In this document: piece by piece, positions 19,624-31,234 of the stretch
How positions within the stretch are numbered: the stretch's first letter is position 1
Layout: the number at the start of each line of letters is the position of its first letter
Source: Eledone cirrhosa
Taxonomy: Eukaryota; Mollusca; Cephalopoda; Octopoda; Eledonidae
Length of the DNA: 64,000 nucleotides
Assembly (NCBI GenBank): GCA_964016885.1
Contig: OZ024743.1
Span: forward strand, 177,233,074-177,297,073
Direction of reading: 5' to 3'
Notes under the pieces: model-generated
The model's input: the letters and a program-made list of their open reading frames with translations, nothing else
What the model was told of the DNA's origin: nothing
The model's database searches: none
Translations under genes and position numbers: made by a program

Positions 19624-22600
19624 CGTAAGCCTTAGCCAGGCTAACAAGATACTGAAAACCACCATGTTCTGTTGTCTACGAAAACCCATAACATCTCGAC
19701 AACTACACTTCATAAAAGAATGTGCCTCGTCCCGTGTTTACAGAAACACCTTCAACACCGACGTAAGAAGATTACAACTCACCAAAAAACAAGCAAATAG
19801 GCTAAAACGAACACTAATTCTAAACATAAAAAAGAAGATCTATAGAGAATTAAGCCATCAAGAAAAACATAAGCGTAACATAATACAAGAAATAGCTAGG
19901 ATCACCACACCAAGAGAGAAACTAATATTTATAAGCCTTATACGTCCTGAAGAACAGTACATTACTCAAGAATGTGATAAGCACTTTAACAAGAAACTAA
20001 AGTGGCTTAAGCAGATAAAGCTAAATCAGTATACTGTAGAGAATACCAATAGATATCCCGACAAAATCGACGGTATAAATATGGCCGACACCTCATTAAC
20101 AGATGACTTCAACAACAACAACAACACAAATATATACGGCAACACGGTAATAGATGACGATGAGTTATCTGTATTACTTCTACCACCGAAATTTGCGACA
20201 TTCAAGAAGGTAAATATGATTAGTTGTCTGTCAGAAATAGAAAAATCATTTACAAAACTACGTTGGAGCCTCAAAAACAAAAACAAAAACAAAAGTAACA
20301 ATATACGCACACACATATACAACACATATCCCAACAACAACAGATACACAGACACAAACAACAATAATAACAACACACACACCACCACCAACGACAACAA
20401 CAATAATAACATACCCAGAAACAACAACAACAGACACGCAGACACAAACAACAATAACAACACACACAACAATAATAACACACACGGAGACAACAACAAC
20501 ACACATCAACAACAGCACACATCAACAACAACAACACACACACATTCAATGCCTCTCACCACCACCACAATCTTAACAAACACACAGACACAGAAAACAA
20601 GTAATGACAGTAGCACAGAAATCACAGAAATAAGGGAAAGTAATAGGATTAAAAGGAGAAGGGAGACTAAGGACAAAGAAAATAACCAAGACGAACACAC
20701 AGACACACAAAATAGGGTAGATAACAACAATGAGCCAGTGGAAAGAGGCAGGAGTAATTATGAGAGACATAGAAACAACCATGAGGCTGTTGGTGGAAAT
20801 AGAAATAGAAACAACACAACTAACAATAACAATAGGACTAGTACACATAAAGCAGCAGCCTGGAACTCTACTTTTTATAATCTTTCTGATAATTCGTTCG
20901 ACCTGCGACGAGTCCACGCCACGACTTTACCACTTAACAAACGTACGCAATTGCCGTCGCAGGTCGATGAACAAACAGAAACACAATTTAGTATAGCTAG
21001 ATCCGAACTTAGAAATATTATAGAACAGTATAGCAAGAAGCATAATAGAATGGAGGCCCAGCAACTGGGAGAAAAATCTGCAAATGGCTTGCGTAAGCTC
21101 ATGCAGCGCTCGCGTAATGGAGAGATAGCATGCTTTCCAACAGACAAGTCTGGCAGAATGTCGGTTGACAGCCTGCCAAACTACATCCAGGCAATGCAAC
21201 CCCACATCACTAACACAAGAGAGGTAACACCACAGGAGCATGAGGATAGAGAAAAAGCCCTCAATGCCCATATGGTGATGTGGACGAATATAATGCAGCC
21301 CAACAAAAGGACTGCCAACAACTTCCAGGCCTGGAACAATGACGTGCCGGCGTTGTATGGGCTTCGAAAAGACCATAAAACGGGCAGTGACCCTGTCACG
21401 GGACCACCAACACGGCCAGTCTGTGGGGCTAAGATTGCTAGTAACTACAGACTGTCCTACTTCATCTCCCTGATCATACGCCCCATCATTGAAATGTCCC
21501 CAGATGTATGTGACAGCACGGAGGACCTCCTCAGCAGAAACGGCGAGAGTAACCGATCTAGGGACCTAACAAACTGCATAATAGGTAGTATGGATGTTGT
21601 GTCCCTGTATCCATCTATTGACGTGGATTTTGCTGTGGAGAAATGCGTAGAAATAATCAGTGAGAGCAATGTTGAGTTCCGTGGGATTGATACCAGTGAG
21701 CTGGGACTCCTACTTAAACTTACCTATAGTAATAATTACCTAGACACATATGACCTTAGCAACCTGTGCCCTACAAGACCAGCAAGAGGCAGACCACCTA
21801 CCATTACCTCAATGGCCAAGAAAACCTACACAGATAGATGGAACAGGTGGACCAGAGCCATACGGACACCCGAAAACCACGATGAACTGAAGAAAATGAT
21901 TGCACATGCGGTAGGGGCCAGCATAAAACTAACCCTTAAGGAATATATGTTCAAATTTAATGGAAGAACATATGCCCAAGAGGAAGGAGCATCCATTGGT
22001 GTTAGCATTGCAGGCGACATAGCTAACTTATTCATGGTATGGTGGGAGAGTAGACTTAAACTTAAACTTAAAGAACAATTAGAAGACCCCTTAACCCTGA
22101 TAATGTACTCTCGCTACGGTGATGATATAAACATCGTAATGAAGACACCCCCACTAGAGAACAGTCAGGAACTAGAGAAAAACACAATGGAAAGCATCCA
22201 GCAAATAGCTAACTCCATCCACCAGAGTATTAGAGTTACTATAGACTACCCAAGTAAACACCCCAACCATCGATTACCTGTACTAGACACATAGCTCTGG
22301 TTAGATACCATTAATAACAAAAAACAAATCCTCCATTCCCATTATGCCAAACCCATGACTTCCAAACATCTGATCCACCGAAACTCGGCCGTTTCGGGCC
22401 ATACCAAAATCAACATACTGATTGCGGATTTGGTACGGGTGATGAGAAACGTGTCCCGCATGTGCAACCCCGAAGAACTAGAGAGGCACATACAACACTT
22501 CATCCACCGTATGCAGTTCTCTGGCTACAATCAGAGAGATAGAATCAAAGTGTATAGAGGTGCCAGAACCAAATGGGAAAAAAGGGTAAATAATGGCATA

Positions 22601-23245
22601 AATGGGACCTGCCCCTTGTATAGGAGCAAATTTTGGAATAGAATAGAAAGAACTAGGAACAAGGCTGATAGAATAAACTCATGGTATGATAGCAATAAAT
22701 ACCAGAGTGTAATGTTCATTGATACAACCCCTAGAGGTGAATTAGCTTACAAATTTAGAAGGGCCCCAGATAAACATAAACTCAATATTAAGATAGTAGA
22801 AAGACCAGGTACCTCCGTAAAAACACTTATTAGCAAGACATACCCTTTTCAAAGACCCTCATGTATAGATAAGAAATGTATAACCTGTAAAATAAGCCCC
22901 CATATTAACTGTAAAACTAGAAATGTAGTGTATAGCATAAGATGTACTGAAGGACAATGTAGAGACAAAAATATAGTGTACATAGGTGAGACAGCTCGTA
23001 GTGTAGGGGAACGGATAAATGAACACTGGCGAGACCTTCAAGATAGTAAAGAATCATCTGTACTCTACCAACATGCTAAAATAGAACACAAGGGTAAATT
23101 AGAGAACATTGAAATAAAAATAGAATCTACACACAGAAAAGACGCAATGTTTAAACAAATCACAGAGGCAATAAACATAAAAGAATTACAACCAAAATTA
23201 AATAGAAAATATGAGTGGAACAGCAACATCACAACTTACAATTAA
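19538..23245 (+). pseudogene. PLE polyprotein: reverse transcriptase plus GIY-YIG endonuclease, one in-frame TAG
   Basis: Single ORF of about 1,236 codons. Numbering below is from the in-frame GTG at 19514 (codon 1). The start at 19538 (MTLPKYN) is preferred because it is shared with the truncated 3' ends of the other copies. ATG 19520 is the alternative. An N-terminal region (to about codon 350) is followed by reverse-transcriptase motifs GLRKDHKTG (about 615), PTRPVCGAK (about 632), SMDVVSLYPSID (about 693), GASIGVSIAG (about 825) and the catalytic RYGDD (868-871). TAG at 22292-22294 interrupts the frame where the neighbouring copy has GAG. Codons then continue without shift through a Cys/His linker (C, C, C, H, C from 22862 to 22912) and a GIY-YIG nuclease (VVY ... 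YIG ... R, E, H of GERINEHW) to TAA. Codons about 200-350 are Asn/Thr/His-rich from (AAC)n expansion. Confidence 0.9.
20110..20575 (+). repeat. (AAC)n / CA-rich low-complexity tract inside the PLE ORF
   Basis: Runs of AAC and ACA encode stretches of Asn and Thr with His and Asp. The reverse frames over the tract (20026-20730) are shadows rich in Leu, Val and Cys and are not genes. Confidence 0.9.
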
Positions 23246-23704
23246 GGACAAAATGAAAACACACACACACATAGAACAAACAACCAACCAGTAACATGTA
23301 AATAAACAAATAAATAAATGAACATAAACACACACAGACACCCGGATGTGGTGCATGCGCAGACTGAGCACACAACGCACACACAGAAGCAAAATGGCGT
23401 AGGACAGAACAAAGGAGAGGCACAAAAAACAAAGAAAAGAATCCCCAGTCACTGAAGAGGTCACAGAGTGTGTGACGAAAGAACTATGACAATATATAAA
23501 CAACTATCTGGTTGTGGAACCAACCAACCAACCAGAAATTTATAAATTTATAAATCTATAAATTTATTATATTAAATTGAAGTGAAAGCAACTGGTGCGT
23601 GTGTTTCTTATTGGCAACATGACCCTCCCAAAGTATAACAATATCGGTTTGAACACACGATTTCAGATAAAGAATCTTGCTAAACAAATTCAGAAACGAA
23701 ATAT
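23032..23704 (+). repeat. PLE 3' pseudo-LTR
   Basis: Direct repeat of 18951-19623. It overlaps the last 214 nt of the ORF, then carries the hammerhead and the aaatttataa block, and ends at tat before (TA)n. Confidence 0.9.
23448..23490 (+). ncRNA. Hammerhead ribozyme in PLE 3' pseudo-LTR
   Basis: Helix I GTCA (23448-23451) with TGAC (23487-23490), core CTGAAGA (23452-23458), helix II GTCACA/TGTGAC, GAAA (23477-23480), triplet CTA, cut after 23486. With the 5' copy it would release a unit of 4081 nt from a full transcript. Confidence 0.7.
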
Positions 23705-23724
23705 ATATATATATATATATATAT

Positions 23725-24894
23725 GTATTAACGTACATAATACTACTATTATTACAATATAAGACAACTTTCCCCTTCATCCACACTTGTACTTTCTTCT
23801 ATATTTCTTTCCACCAATAAACATTGGCAACACAGGTAGAAATTACTTTTGTAAAAAAGTAATCATTTGGTTGTAACAAAAAATTAATTATTCTTGCAGT
23901 ACACATAAATTGAGGTAGTTTGTCGTTTCAGCTTGGATACTTTGAACGCTATGTGACTTTCATATTAAGTATTATTTTAAAAACGATTTTCGGATTTTTA
24001 CATTTTGGCATTAGGGATTCAGGATATAAAAATCAAATATTCAACAAAAAATTCAATAAGAAAATCAAATGAATATAAATAAAAAAATAATTTCTTAAAA
24101 CTTAAATTTAAAAAATATTAAATTTCTATTTTGTTTTTCATCAGAGCTGATTAGAGTTAAAGGATTTACAGCTGCAATAAATTGTCATTGCGGTTTAAAC
24201 CGGAGATGACTGGGTAATTGATTGGATTTCTAGTTAAAGACTAATTTTCGAAATAATGGAAGTGATGTTCAACAAGAAAGCATTCGTATTGCAGTTTCAC
24301 TTTCTGAAAAGTGATAATTCTGTTATTTTTTTTCAGTTCCAAAATATTAAGAATACTAATACAAGCAAAATACGAGATCTGTCGATAAAATATCAGACTT
24401 TAGGCTGGGGGAGAATAATCTCTAAAACATTACGAACTTCGGCGGGGTTGGTTATTAATCAATTTTGAAGTGTGCCCACTGTACTGCCACACGCCTAGCT
24501 CAGTCATCCTTCAACTGGTCGAAGCATTTCTGGAATATCTTTAGCTGCGATCAAGCCAGAAACGTTTCAGCACCGACTCGTATGCGATTTCACTTTGATT
24601 TCCTAACGCCATTACTTACCACAGGCAAAAAAAAAATAAAATAAAATAACTTCAAATGTCTACGAAGAAAAACAAAAAAAAAAAGATAAGCTAAGAATAG
24701 AGAATTGATGAAAATTACAATTTCGAAAAAAAAATCTAGAATTTTGGACTAAGCCGATTAGGTATTTCAACTCAATAGGAAATTATCAATTTGAGTCATA
24801 TGATGAAACGCGGTATTTCACCCCGCACAACACAGAGTAAGGAAAATTGTGAACACTAGATTAATACTGTAAATAACCCTTTTTGTACAGCCGA

Positions 24895-24896
<2 letters not shown>
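23725..24896. other. Unassigned AT-rich sequence
   Basis: The frame at 24256-24468 has no recognisable domain. No repeat family recognised. Confidence 0.4.
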
Positions 24897-24972
<76 letters not shown>

Positions 24973-25023
24973 ACATACACGCACACACATATATATATAT
25001 ATATATAATATATATATATATAT
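24897..25023. repeat. (TA)n-(GA)n-(CA)n-(TA)n compound microsatellite
   Basis: Clean dinucleotide blocks. The GA block is 24939-24969. Confidence 0.95.
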
Positions 25024-26935
25024 TGACTGGATGTATTAACCACCGGAATCAACTTGTTTGGTTTTGGTTTTATATATAATTCTATACGACAACACCCAAC
25101 TACCATATGTCACACACACACGTCATTCCTCCTCCCACACATGTATGTGTATTTAACTGGAGTCACCATCTCTGACAGGAATCTTTTCTGCCTCTCTACA
25201 CCTCCTACATGATGTCTATTAATGTATTCTGCCTCTGTACCCCTCCTATATGATATCTATTAACATAGATGAATGTATTCATTTTATTTATGGAATATAT
25301 CGTGTAAATACAATTTGATAGAGAAAGAAAAAATGAAATTTATATCGAGAAGAATGAAATGCAAAATAGGAAAATATGAAGAAAAAAAAAAGAAAAAGAA
25401 GGGAAAGGGAGGGAATGATAAGGGTCCTATTGTCACCTAAGAATGGGGAGAGGGAGGGGAAGGATTATTGAGATTTGTGCCTAGGGCAGAGAGAGAAACT
25501 GCTGCGTTACAGTGAAATATAAACATGGAATCCTTGGTCGTGATAACTTAATATGTATTGAAGATTAATGACCCTATCCACAATGAAAGACTAATGAAAG
25601 TATTTTCCTCTAGTATTTGCTTTCGACTTTGAACAGTCTTTAATGCTTCTTATTCAGTAGTTACCTCTGGGAAATCAACTCAACCATTATAACGAGAAAT
25701 TTCCCCGTCACGTAACTTTAGAAATATTATCTTTGTCTCATACCACTTAAATCATCCAGGCTAGTTATAAATACTAAAGGATTTCTCTCGCTTTATTTTA
25801 CTTGTTATATTTCGTTATTCAGGGCGTGCATTCTTTTTCCTCTTGCATGCTTATTTGTCTCGAAACTCAAAGTAAGCAATTATAATCTCTCAGAACACTG
25901 CAAACTCAAATAGTACTAGCATCATCACCAGCACGAATGCCACGTCGATGAAGGGCAGATATAATGTGGGGCAAAAGGACAATAGCTTCCCTCCGCAGAG
26001 AAGGGGATCACCAGCAATGGCTGTAGCAATTTATTTGTCCCTTCTGTTGTGCTTTTTAGTTTTATCCCTTTGACAACTAGAACTATATTTTTAACAAAAA
26101 GTATTTAATGTCCATACTGTGGCAAAATTCATATTTTTTCTCAACTTTAGAGACGTCAGATTGCTATCAGAACAATATTCTAATGAAAAAAATTTACTGT
26201 CACTTGGAGTCATCAACATTTTTCTACGTAAGCGACATTTTTTGTCTTTGCAGACACGAATCGTTCTCGTCACATCACATATTACGTGTATCGAAGGTTC
26301 TGAAGCAAAATTTTTCTGATAATGTGCCATTGAAACCATAAGCTCCTTAGCAATAGCTCCAATTACCTTTCTGGGGTTCTTAAATCACCGCACCTTTCGT
26401 ACAAATGTGAGTGTACTGGTGGTATTGGGACTATTAGCAGGTGCTTTACTTTGTCTACTGCAGCGTCTTCAAGCTCCTTCAGAACTTTGGCAACAGTTTT
26501 CAAGAACCTTTTTATTTGCTGAGTTTGCTTGATGTCATCATTTATCTGAAAAGAAATAATAATCAGAACAAATTAACAAAAAGAGTTAGAGATATTAAAA
26601 GAAGTGTCCTGAAAGAACTGAGCATCCCTATAATAGTTGGTGTTCTTAAATAGATATTGAGGTTGCTTTGACGTGATCAAAGAGAGACTTATGTATGTTT
26701 ATTATACATAAAAATATTGTATATGCCTCTATTTTCCCCATCATGTATAATTTCATTTTAAATTTATGTATAACTGGTCAGAATATTTGCAGTGGCTTCG
26801 CTGGTTGTGCAATATGTGAATGACAGAGCAGAAGTGAGCTGAGAGAATATTTTAGTTAAATATACTGTGCAAGTGTGACGATTGTTCTGATATGGACATA
26901 TGATACGGCAGAGTGAGAGTTGGATAAAAAGAAAG
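25024..26935. other. Long unassigned stretch
   Basis: Purine-rich segment at 25310-25450. The overlapping frames at 26091-26341 on both strands and 26441-26653 carry no recognised domain. I see no gene. Confidence 0.4.
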
Positions 26936-26939
26936 TGTC

Positions 26940-27430
26940 AAATGCTTAACGTGGAATATCAAGGAACACATGGAGCGAAGTTGTAAAGAATGACATCAAG
27001 AAACTGAACCTGACAAAGGAGATGACACAGGACAGAGCTGATTGATGATATACCATAATATAAAAGACATGCCCACCAGTAAAAGCAGTGAAACATTAAA
27101 AGTAAGTGAGGTGAAAGACACTTTAGTCTGGCCGAGCATGTGACAACCCCTTTAGCACTAGTGCCATGATAAAGTGTACTCAGTAACTCTCGTATATTGT
27201 TAGCGTTGGTGCCTTGATAGAATATACCTAGTCAACGGTGTAAAGTGGTTGTGTTGGTATCGCAAAAACAATTCACCCAGTAAACACTGTAAAGTAGTTA
27301 TGTTAGGAAGGGCATCTAACCATAGAAACCATGTCAAATATGTAATGTATGAGCAATATGGGGTCACTCTGATATATCTGGTCTCAGACTGTGACAACCT
27401 GTCTAACACATGCCAGTGTTGAAAGTGGAC
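26940..27430 (+). pseudogene. LINE 3' end: C-terminal codons plus 3' UTR
   Basis: The frame at about 26967-27050 reads RNTWSEVVKNDIKKLNLTKE then MTQDRAD, a typical LINE C-terminus (W-E-V--D---L-----A-DR--W), with the final Trp position now a stop. Downstream is a 3'-UTR-like block with repeated gtgtaaagtggttgtgtt / ctgtaaagtagttatgtt phrases and ggaagggcatctaaccatag. Confidence 0.65.
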
Positions 27431-28180
27431 GAAAAATGAGGATGGATAGATTTTTTAAATTTAATAAATCTATGGATAACTTTTCAATTCCAATTATTTG
27501 CGCCAAACCGACTTTGATATATAAAATTGGGTATTTGCTGTGTATTCTAATTATTTTGTTTATGAGACCCCCCCCCCCTTCCTCTAAGAAAATGAAGTGC
27601 CCGGGGCCCCCAAAGACTAAATCCGGTCCTGGCCGGAACCACCATTCCTGATAAGCTAACTAAATGTTATTTGAAATAAGGAATTTAACGGCGGCTCCAG
27701 TAATATATATACATATGTTGATGCATGGCTGTGTGGATAAGGAGTTCGAGCACGTGGTTGAAGGTGGTTTGTATTAGGGAGAAGAGGTTCCATGCTGAAT
27801 GAAACATCGAGCATGTATTGAGATTGAAGTCATGCTTAAAGAGACGGTAGGGGCGGGGAAATGGAAAACGTGGGAGGAGATAAAATAAATATAGAAGTAG
27901 GAGTTGATAGTTTTTAAAAGGTGGATGTTTTGAACGTGAGTTGGATGCGGGTGATAGAGAGAGAAATGTCGAGAAAATTGACGGAAGTAACAGAGATCGA
28001 GGGGTGAAAGCAACAGACATACATGCTGTCTGTTTTGCTATTCACTTAAAACAATAAATTGAATTTCAAGAATCCCATGTAATAAGATATTGTTTAATTA
28101 ATCTCAATATCATAAGATGCCATTCATTAATTTAACGTACCATTCCTCATTTATAGATTTGATAAATATATTAGACTACA
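27431..28180. other. Unassigned sequence
   Basis: A C-tract lies at about 27569. The reverse frames at 27685-28020 have no recognised domain. Confidence 0.4.
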
Positions 28181-28395
28181 CCAGAGAAGGAGTTCGATTT
28201 CCGGCTGCACGTTTTGTTTTTCAGCAAGATATTTTATTTCACGTTCCTTCTCCAGGAAAAATGAGTTCTGCCTGTAATTCAAAGGTTTAGCCTTGTCACA
28301 CATTCTTTCACGCTGAATCCCTCTAAAATTTATATTAAGGTTGAGTAGACCTGTAGAAATCTGAGCTCCACTTTATGTACAGGCTGTCCTGTACT
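28181..28395 (+). mobile_element. Mollusc SINE family 3, partial
   Basis: ggagttcgatttccggctgc, then cagcaagatattttatttca and ttcaaaggtttagccttgtc, ending in gtagacctgtagaaatctga. The head is only partly present. Confidence 0.65.
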
Positions 28396-28518
28396 TGAAC
28401 ACTAATCGTCGGAGGTCCCTCTCATTTATTTAACCATTTTAGAGTTGAATAAGTAAAATTGTGGCAGTTTTTATCAACTAAAAGCAAATCAATTTCATAT
28501 AATAATAATAATAGTAAT

Positions 28519-28592
28519 GGTTTCTGATTTAAGCCCAAAGCCAGCAATTGTGGGAGATTAAATCAACTCCAATGCATTACTGGTACTTTGTT
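28519..28592 (-). mobile_element. tRNA-derived SINE, short fragment
   Basis: Only the body start (tttctgatttaagcccaaag ... gcattactggtactttg) is present. Confidence 0.7.
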
Positions 28593-28599
28593 ATTAGTA

Positions 28600-28936
28600 T
28601 TATTCCTAATGCGTGCCGTCAGTGCATTACCGAGCACAGCTTCCTGCGCCTTCGGTTTGTGCAGTTTCATTTCTGGTATTGTTATTATTATTTTATTGAG
28701 TTGGCTGTGATCTCCCTGTCTGTGCATTTCGCAGAATAGAGTTACTTGGTCATTCTCTGATATTTGTTCCTGTATACGACTCTGTTGGCACAACTTCTAA
28801 TGTATGCAAATCCTATCTCTATCATTTTTGTGACTATACGCTTTTTCGGCTAAGACTGGACAACCAGATATAATTGTTTCTTTGATTCTTCCCCAACACC
28901 GCATATTTTGCAGTTAATTAGTCAGTTGTGCCTCAG
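28600..28936 (-). pseudogene. LINE C-terminal zinc-knuckle region (inverted partner A)
   Basis: On the minus strand, after one frameshift, the text reads CKICG, KETIISGCPVLAEKAYSHKN and CQQSRIQEQISEND. This matches the C-terminal region of a common metazoan LINE family (C--CG---ETI-H--SGC--LA---Y---HN). It contains a stop where the family has IHW. Confidence 0.55.
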
Positions 28937-28954
28937 TGTGTATTTTTTGTGGCC

Positions 28955-29215
28955 TCTGAAGAGGAGAAATTTGATCTTGTGATAAGCATCAATACTCTAG
29001 CAATGTCAGTAACAAGCTACAGTTTTAACATTCTGAACTGTATATTAAGATACCTAGCAGAACTAGACAGTAAAACACGAAAAATAATGATTGCATTTAG
29101 AATACACCTCCTAAAATCACAGTAGAAGATTATTCTCACCTGAACACATGGAGGAGGTGTTATTCAAGTAGGAAACAATTATAAAATAACAACCGTAGGG
29201 CTACAATAATATCTA
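28955..29215 (+). pseudogene. LINE post-reverse-transcriptase region (inverted partner B)
   Basis: The plus strand reads SINTLAMSVTSYSFNILNCI then LRYLAELDSKTRKIMIAFRI and, after a stop, HGGGVIQVGNN-like text. This is the segment normally upstream of partner A in the same LINE family. The 5' part is inverted relative to the 3' part, the arrangement produced by twin priming. Confidence 0.55.
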
Positions 29216-29330
29216 ATGAAGTAGTGCCAATGCTTGAAATAACAGGAGAGGTGTCTTAGTGTTTCGGGCACTAGTCCTTCATCAGAAGATAGAAATAGAA
29301 GACAGAAATAGAAGTAAAAGATAAAATAGA
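29216..29330 (-). mobile_element. Family C element with hammerhead-like motif
   Basis: Minus strand: CTGATGA (29285-29279), an extra A, a short hairpin GGAC-TAGT-GCCC, GAAAC (29265-29261). Helix I and a clear cleavage triplet were not found. Related in layout to family B (7931, 37120). Confidence 0.4.
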
Positions 29331-29914
29331 AAGATAAAGAGTCAGAAGAGAAAGTGACGGAAAAAAATGAGAGAAAACACATGTGTATTCAGTCAGCCCG
29401 TATATATATATACCTAATTACTAGCCATACTATATTTGCAAGCAATAAAATGTGTACACATAACACACTATACACCAACCATGTATATGCTTCATTTTAT
29501 TTAATGATATGAAATTAAGCAGAGTAACCAAGGATATGGAAAGCATTATATTTTGCAGACAAGTTAAAAAGTACCCTTATTATGGTAGAATTATAATTAA
29601 CGAGAGAAAATGTTTGACAAGAAAATAGAATATGTTTGTCATATTTGATATTACATATTTAGATTTAAAATCGTACATAATTTTTAATGTTTTCAGTAAA
29701 TCTTTAAAAGAATCAATAATTAGAGGGAGTAATTTTAGAGCAGGTGAAATAATTAAGTTAATAATGTGTCATCTAAGAGAAACATTAAGTTATAATCTTT
29801 AGAATACTCACACCCCATGTGTAGGCCTAATCGATCTTAGTATGCCCTGCCACGTTCATCATCCTGATGCAGTGCTCAATTTCTCAACAACACCTCTGTC
29901 CAATATTTTCCGTC
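29331..29914. other. Unassigned AT-rich sequence
   Basis: A short TA run at 29399-29412. Nothing else recognised. Confidence 0.4.
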
Positions 29915-30003
29915 ACCAGGGATACTTTACCCGATTTTTTCAATTAACTATTATTTATTGTAATCGACTATCATTATGGTATTTTTGCATTGGGACACAT
30001 TTT
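29915..30003 (+). mobile_element. tRNA-Gly-like SINE, tail only
   Basis: ggatactttacccgattttt ... tgtaatcgactatcatta ... gcattgggacacat matches the tail of the copy at 6650-6825. Confidence 0.65.
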
Positions 30004-30089
30004 AAATTTCAAATTTAATCAATGCTTCTTCTGTCAACTCTATTTTATATCTTTGTCCGTTCTATTCGATTCGACTTGCTTCGTCTCCC

Positions 30090-30152
30090 AATTACACACA
30101 CACACACACATCCACACACACACACACGCATATATATAATAATAATAATAAT
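30090..30152. repeat. (CA)n and (TAA)n microsatellites
   Basis: CA run 30094-30128, then ataataataata immediately 5' of the SINE. Confidence 0.9.
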
Positions 30153-30330
30153 TGTTTCTACTTTAGGCACAAGGCCAGCAAATAACCAGTGCATTACTGG
30201 TACGTTATTTTATCGACCCCGTAAGGATGAAAGGCAAAGTAAACCTCGGCGAGATTTAAACTCAGACCGTAAAGGGACGTAACTATGCTGGAAAGCATGG
30301 CGTCCGACTCTCCACCGATACTGCCAATCC
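30153..30330 (-). mobile_element. tRNA-derived SINE (octopus type), full length
   Basis: Complete reverse copy, bounded by AAT-rich runs on both sides. Confidence 0.9.
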
Positions 30331-30649
30331 AAATAATAATGATAAATAATAATAATGATAATAATAAAAAGGACGATTTGTTATGTATTCATTACGCTTA
30401 TTGAATAGTGATGCGCGTTTCGCTATTGATCAGATCAAGGTTCGATCTGTATCGATCTGGCTCGACTCTGGAATCAAAAGCTCGTCAGACCTCTGGTATA
30501 TATATATAAGCGAGAAGTTATATATATAATACATCAAGAAAGAAGAGTGACATGGTTTGCTATAAAATAAGGGCTGTATTCACATTGCTGACAATTGTTT
30601 AGTGGACTGCCTATAACAATAATTTGTTATCCCGTATATATATATAATT
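30331..30649. other. Unassigned, with hammerhead-like 3' fragment
   Basis: At 30583-30600 the minus strand reads AAACAATTGTCAGCAATG, similar to the GAAAC-loop-GTC-helix I segment at 18126-18144, but G12 and the upstream core are absent. The block gcctataacaataatttgtt with tatccc recurs in reverse at 51313-51345. Confidence 0.35.
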
Positions 30650-30829
30650 GTTTCTACTTTTGGCACAAGGCCAGCAATTACTCAGTACATTACTGTTACT
30701 TTATTTTATCGACCCCGTAAGGATGAAAGGCAAAGTTAACCTCGGCGGGATTTGAACTCAGACCGTAAAGGGACGTAACTCTATGCTTCAAAGCATGGTG
30801 TCCGACTCTCTACCGATACTGCCAATCCA
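30650..30829 (-). mobile_element. tRNA-derived SINE (octopus type), full length
   Basis: Close to consensus from tttctacttttggcacaagg to ccgatactgccaatcca. It is followed directly by a (CG)n/(TG)n tract. Confidence 0.9.
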
Positions 30830-30876
30830 GCGCGCGCGCGCGCGCGTGTGTATGTGTGTGTGTGTGTGTATGTGTA

Positions 30877-30910
<34 letters not shown>

Positions 30911-30911
30911 C
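30830..30911. repeat. (CG)n-(TG)n-(TA)n microsatellite
   Basis: GC/CG alternation at 30830-30846 is rare in this window. It is potentially Z-forming together with the TG run. Confidence 0.9.
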
Positions 30912-31234
30912 AAACATCGGAATTAAGAGTATTCCGCAGTTCACTGTAATAATAATAATAATATTAGCTCAAAGAAGAATAGAGAATTTCCTTCTGAGCT
31001 CAAATGCAAGTATATATTACACAAAGAGAAGTGTGTTACACAGTGAGATGTGTTTAAAGAATTATTACAAGTGATTTTACCGTTACTGTATAGAGAACAA
31101 TATCTACAGGTTAGCAATTAAATAGAAAAAAACTAATTCAGAATCAAATCTCTGGATTAGACTTTTAAATCACAAACCTTATAACTATATTTTGCTGATA
31201 CGAATCTCGCTTCGTTTCACCACTTATATGTGAG

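Larger units (their letters stand above)
18669..23704 (+). mobile_element. Penelope-like element (GIY-YIG, EN+), near full length
   Basis: Order: inverted pseudo-LTR fragment (18669-18950, minus sense), 5' pseudo-LTR (18951-19623), a single long ORF, and 3' pseudo-LTR (23032-23704) that overlaps the end of the ORF. The two pseudo-LTRs align at a constant offset of 4081 nt with few substitutions, suggesting recent insertion. The 3' end passes into (TA)n. One nonsense codon interrupts the ORF. Confidence 0.9.

Noticed and set aside
20026..20917. Reverse-strand frames of 74-158 codons rich in Leu, Val and Cys
   Set aside because: They are antisense shadows of the (AAC)n tract in the PLE reading frame.
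24123..24150. CTGATGA followed by GAAA on the minus strand
   Set aside because: The intervening AAAACAAAATA cannot form helix II and no helix I or cleavage triplet fits. Chance match in A-rich sequence.
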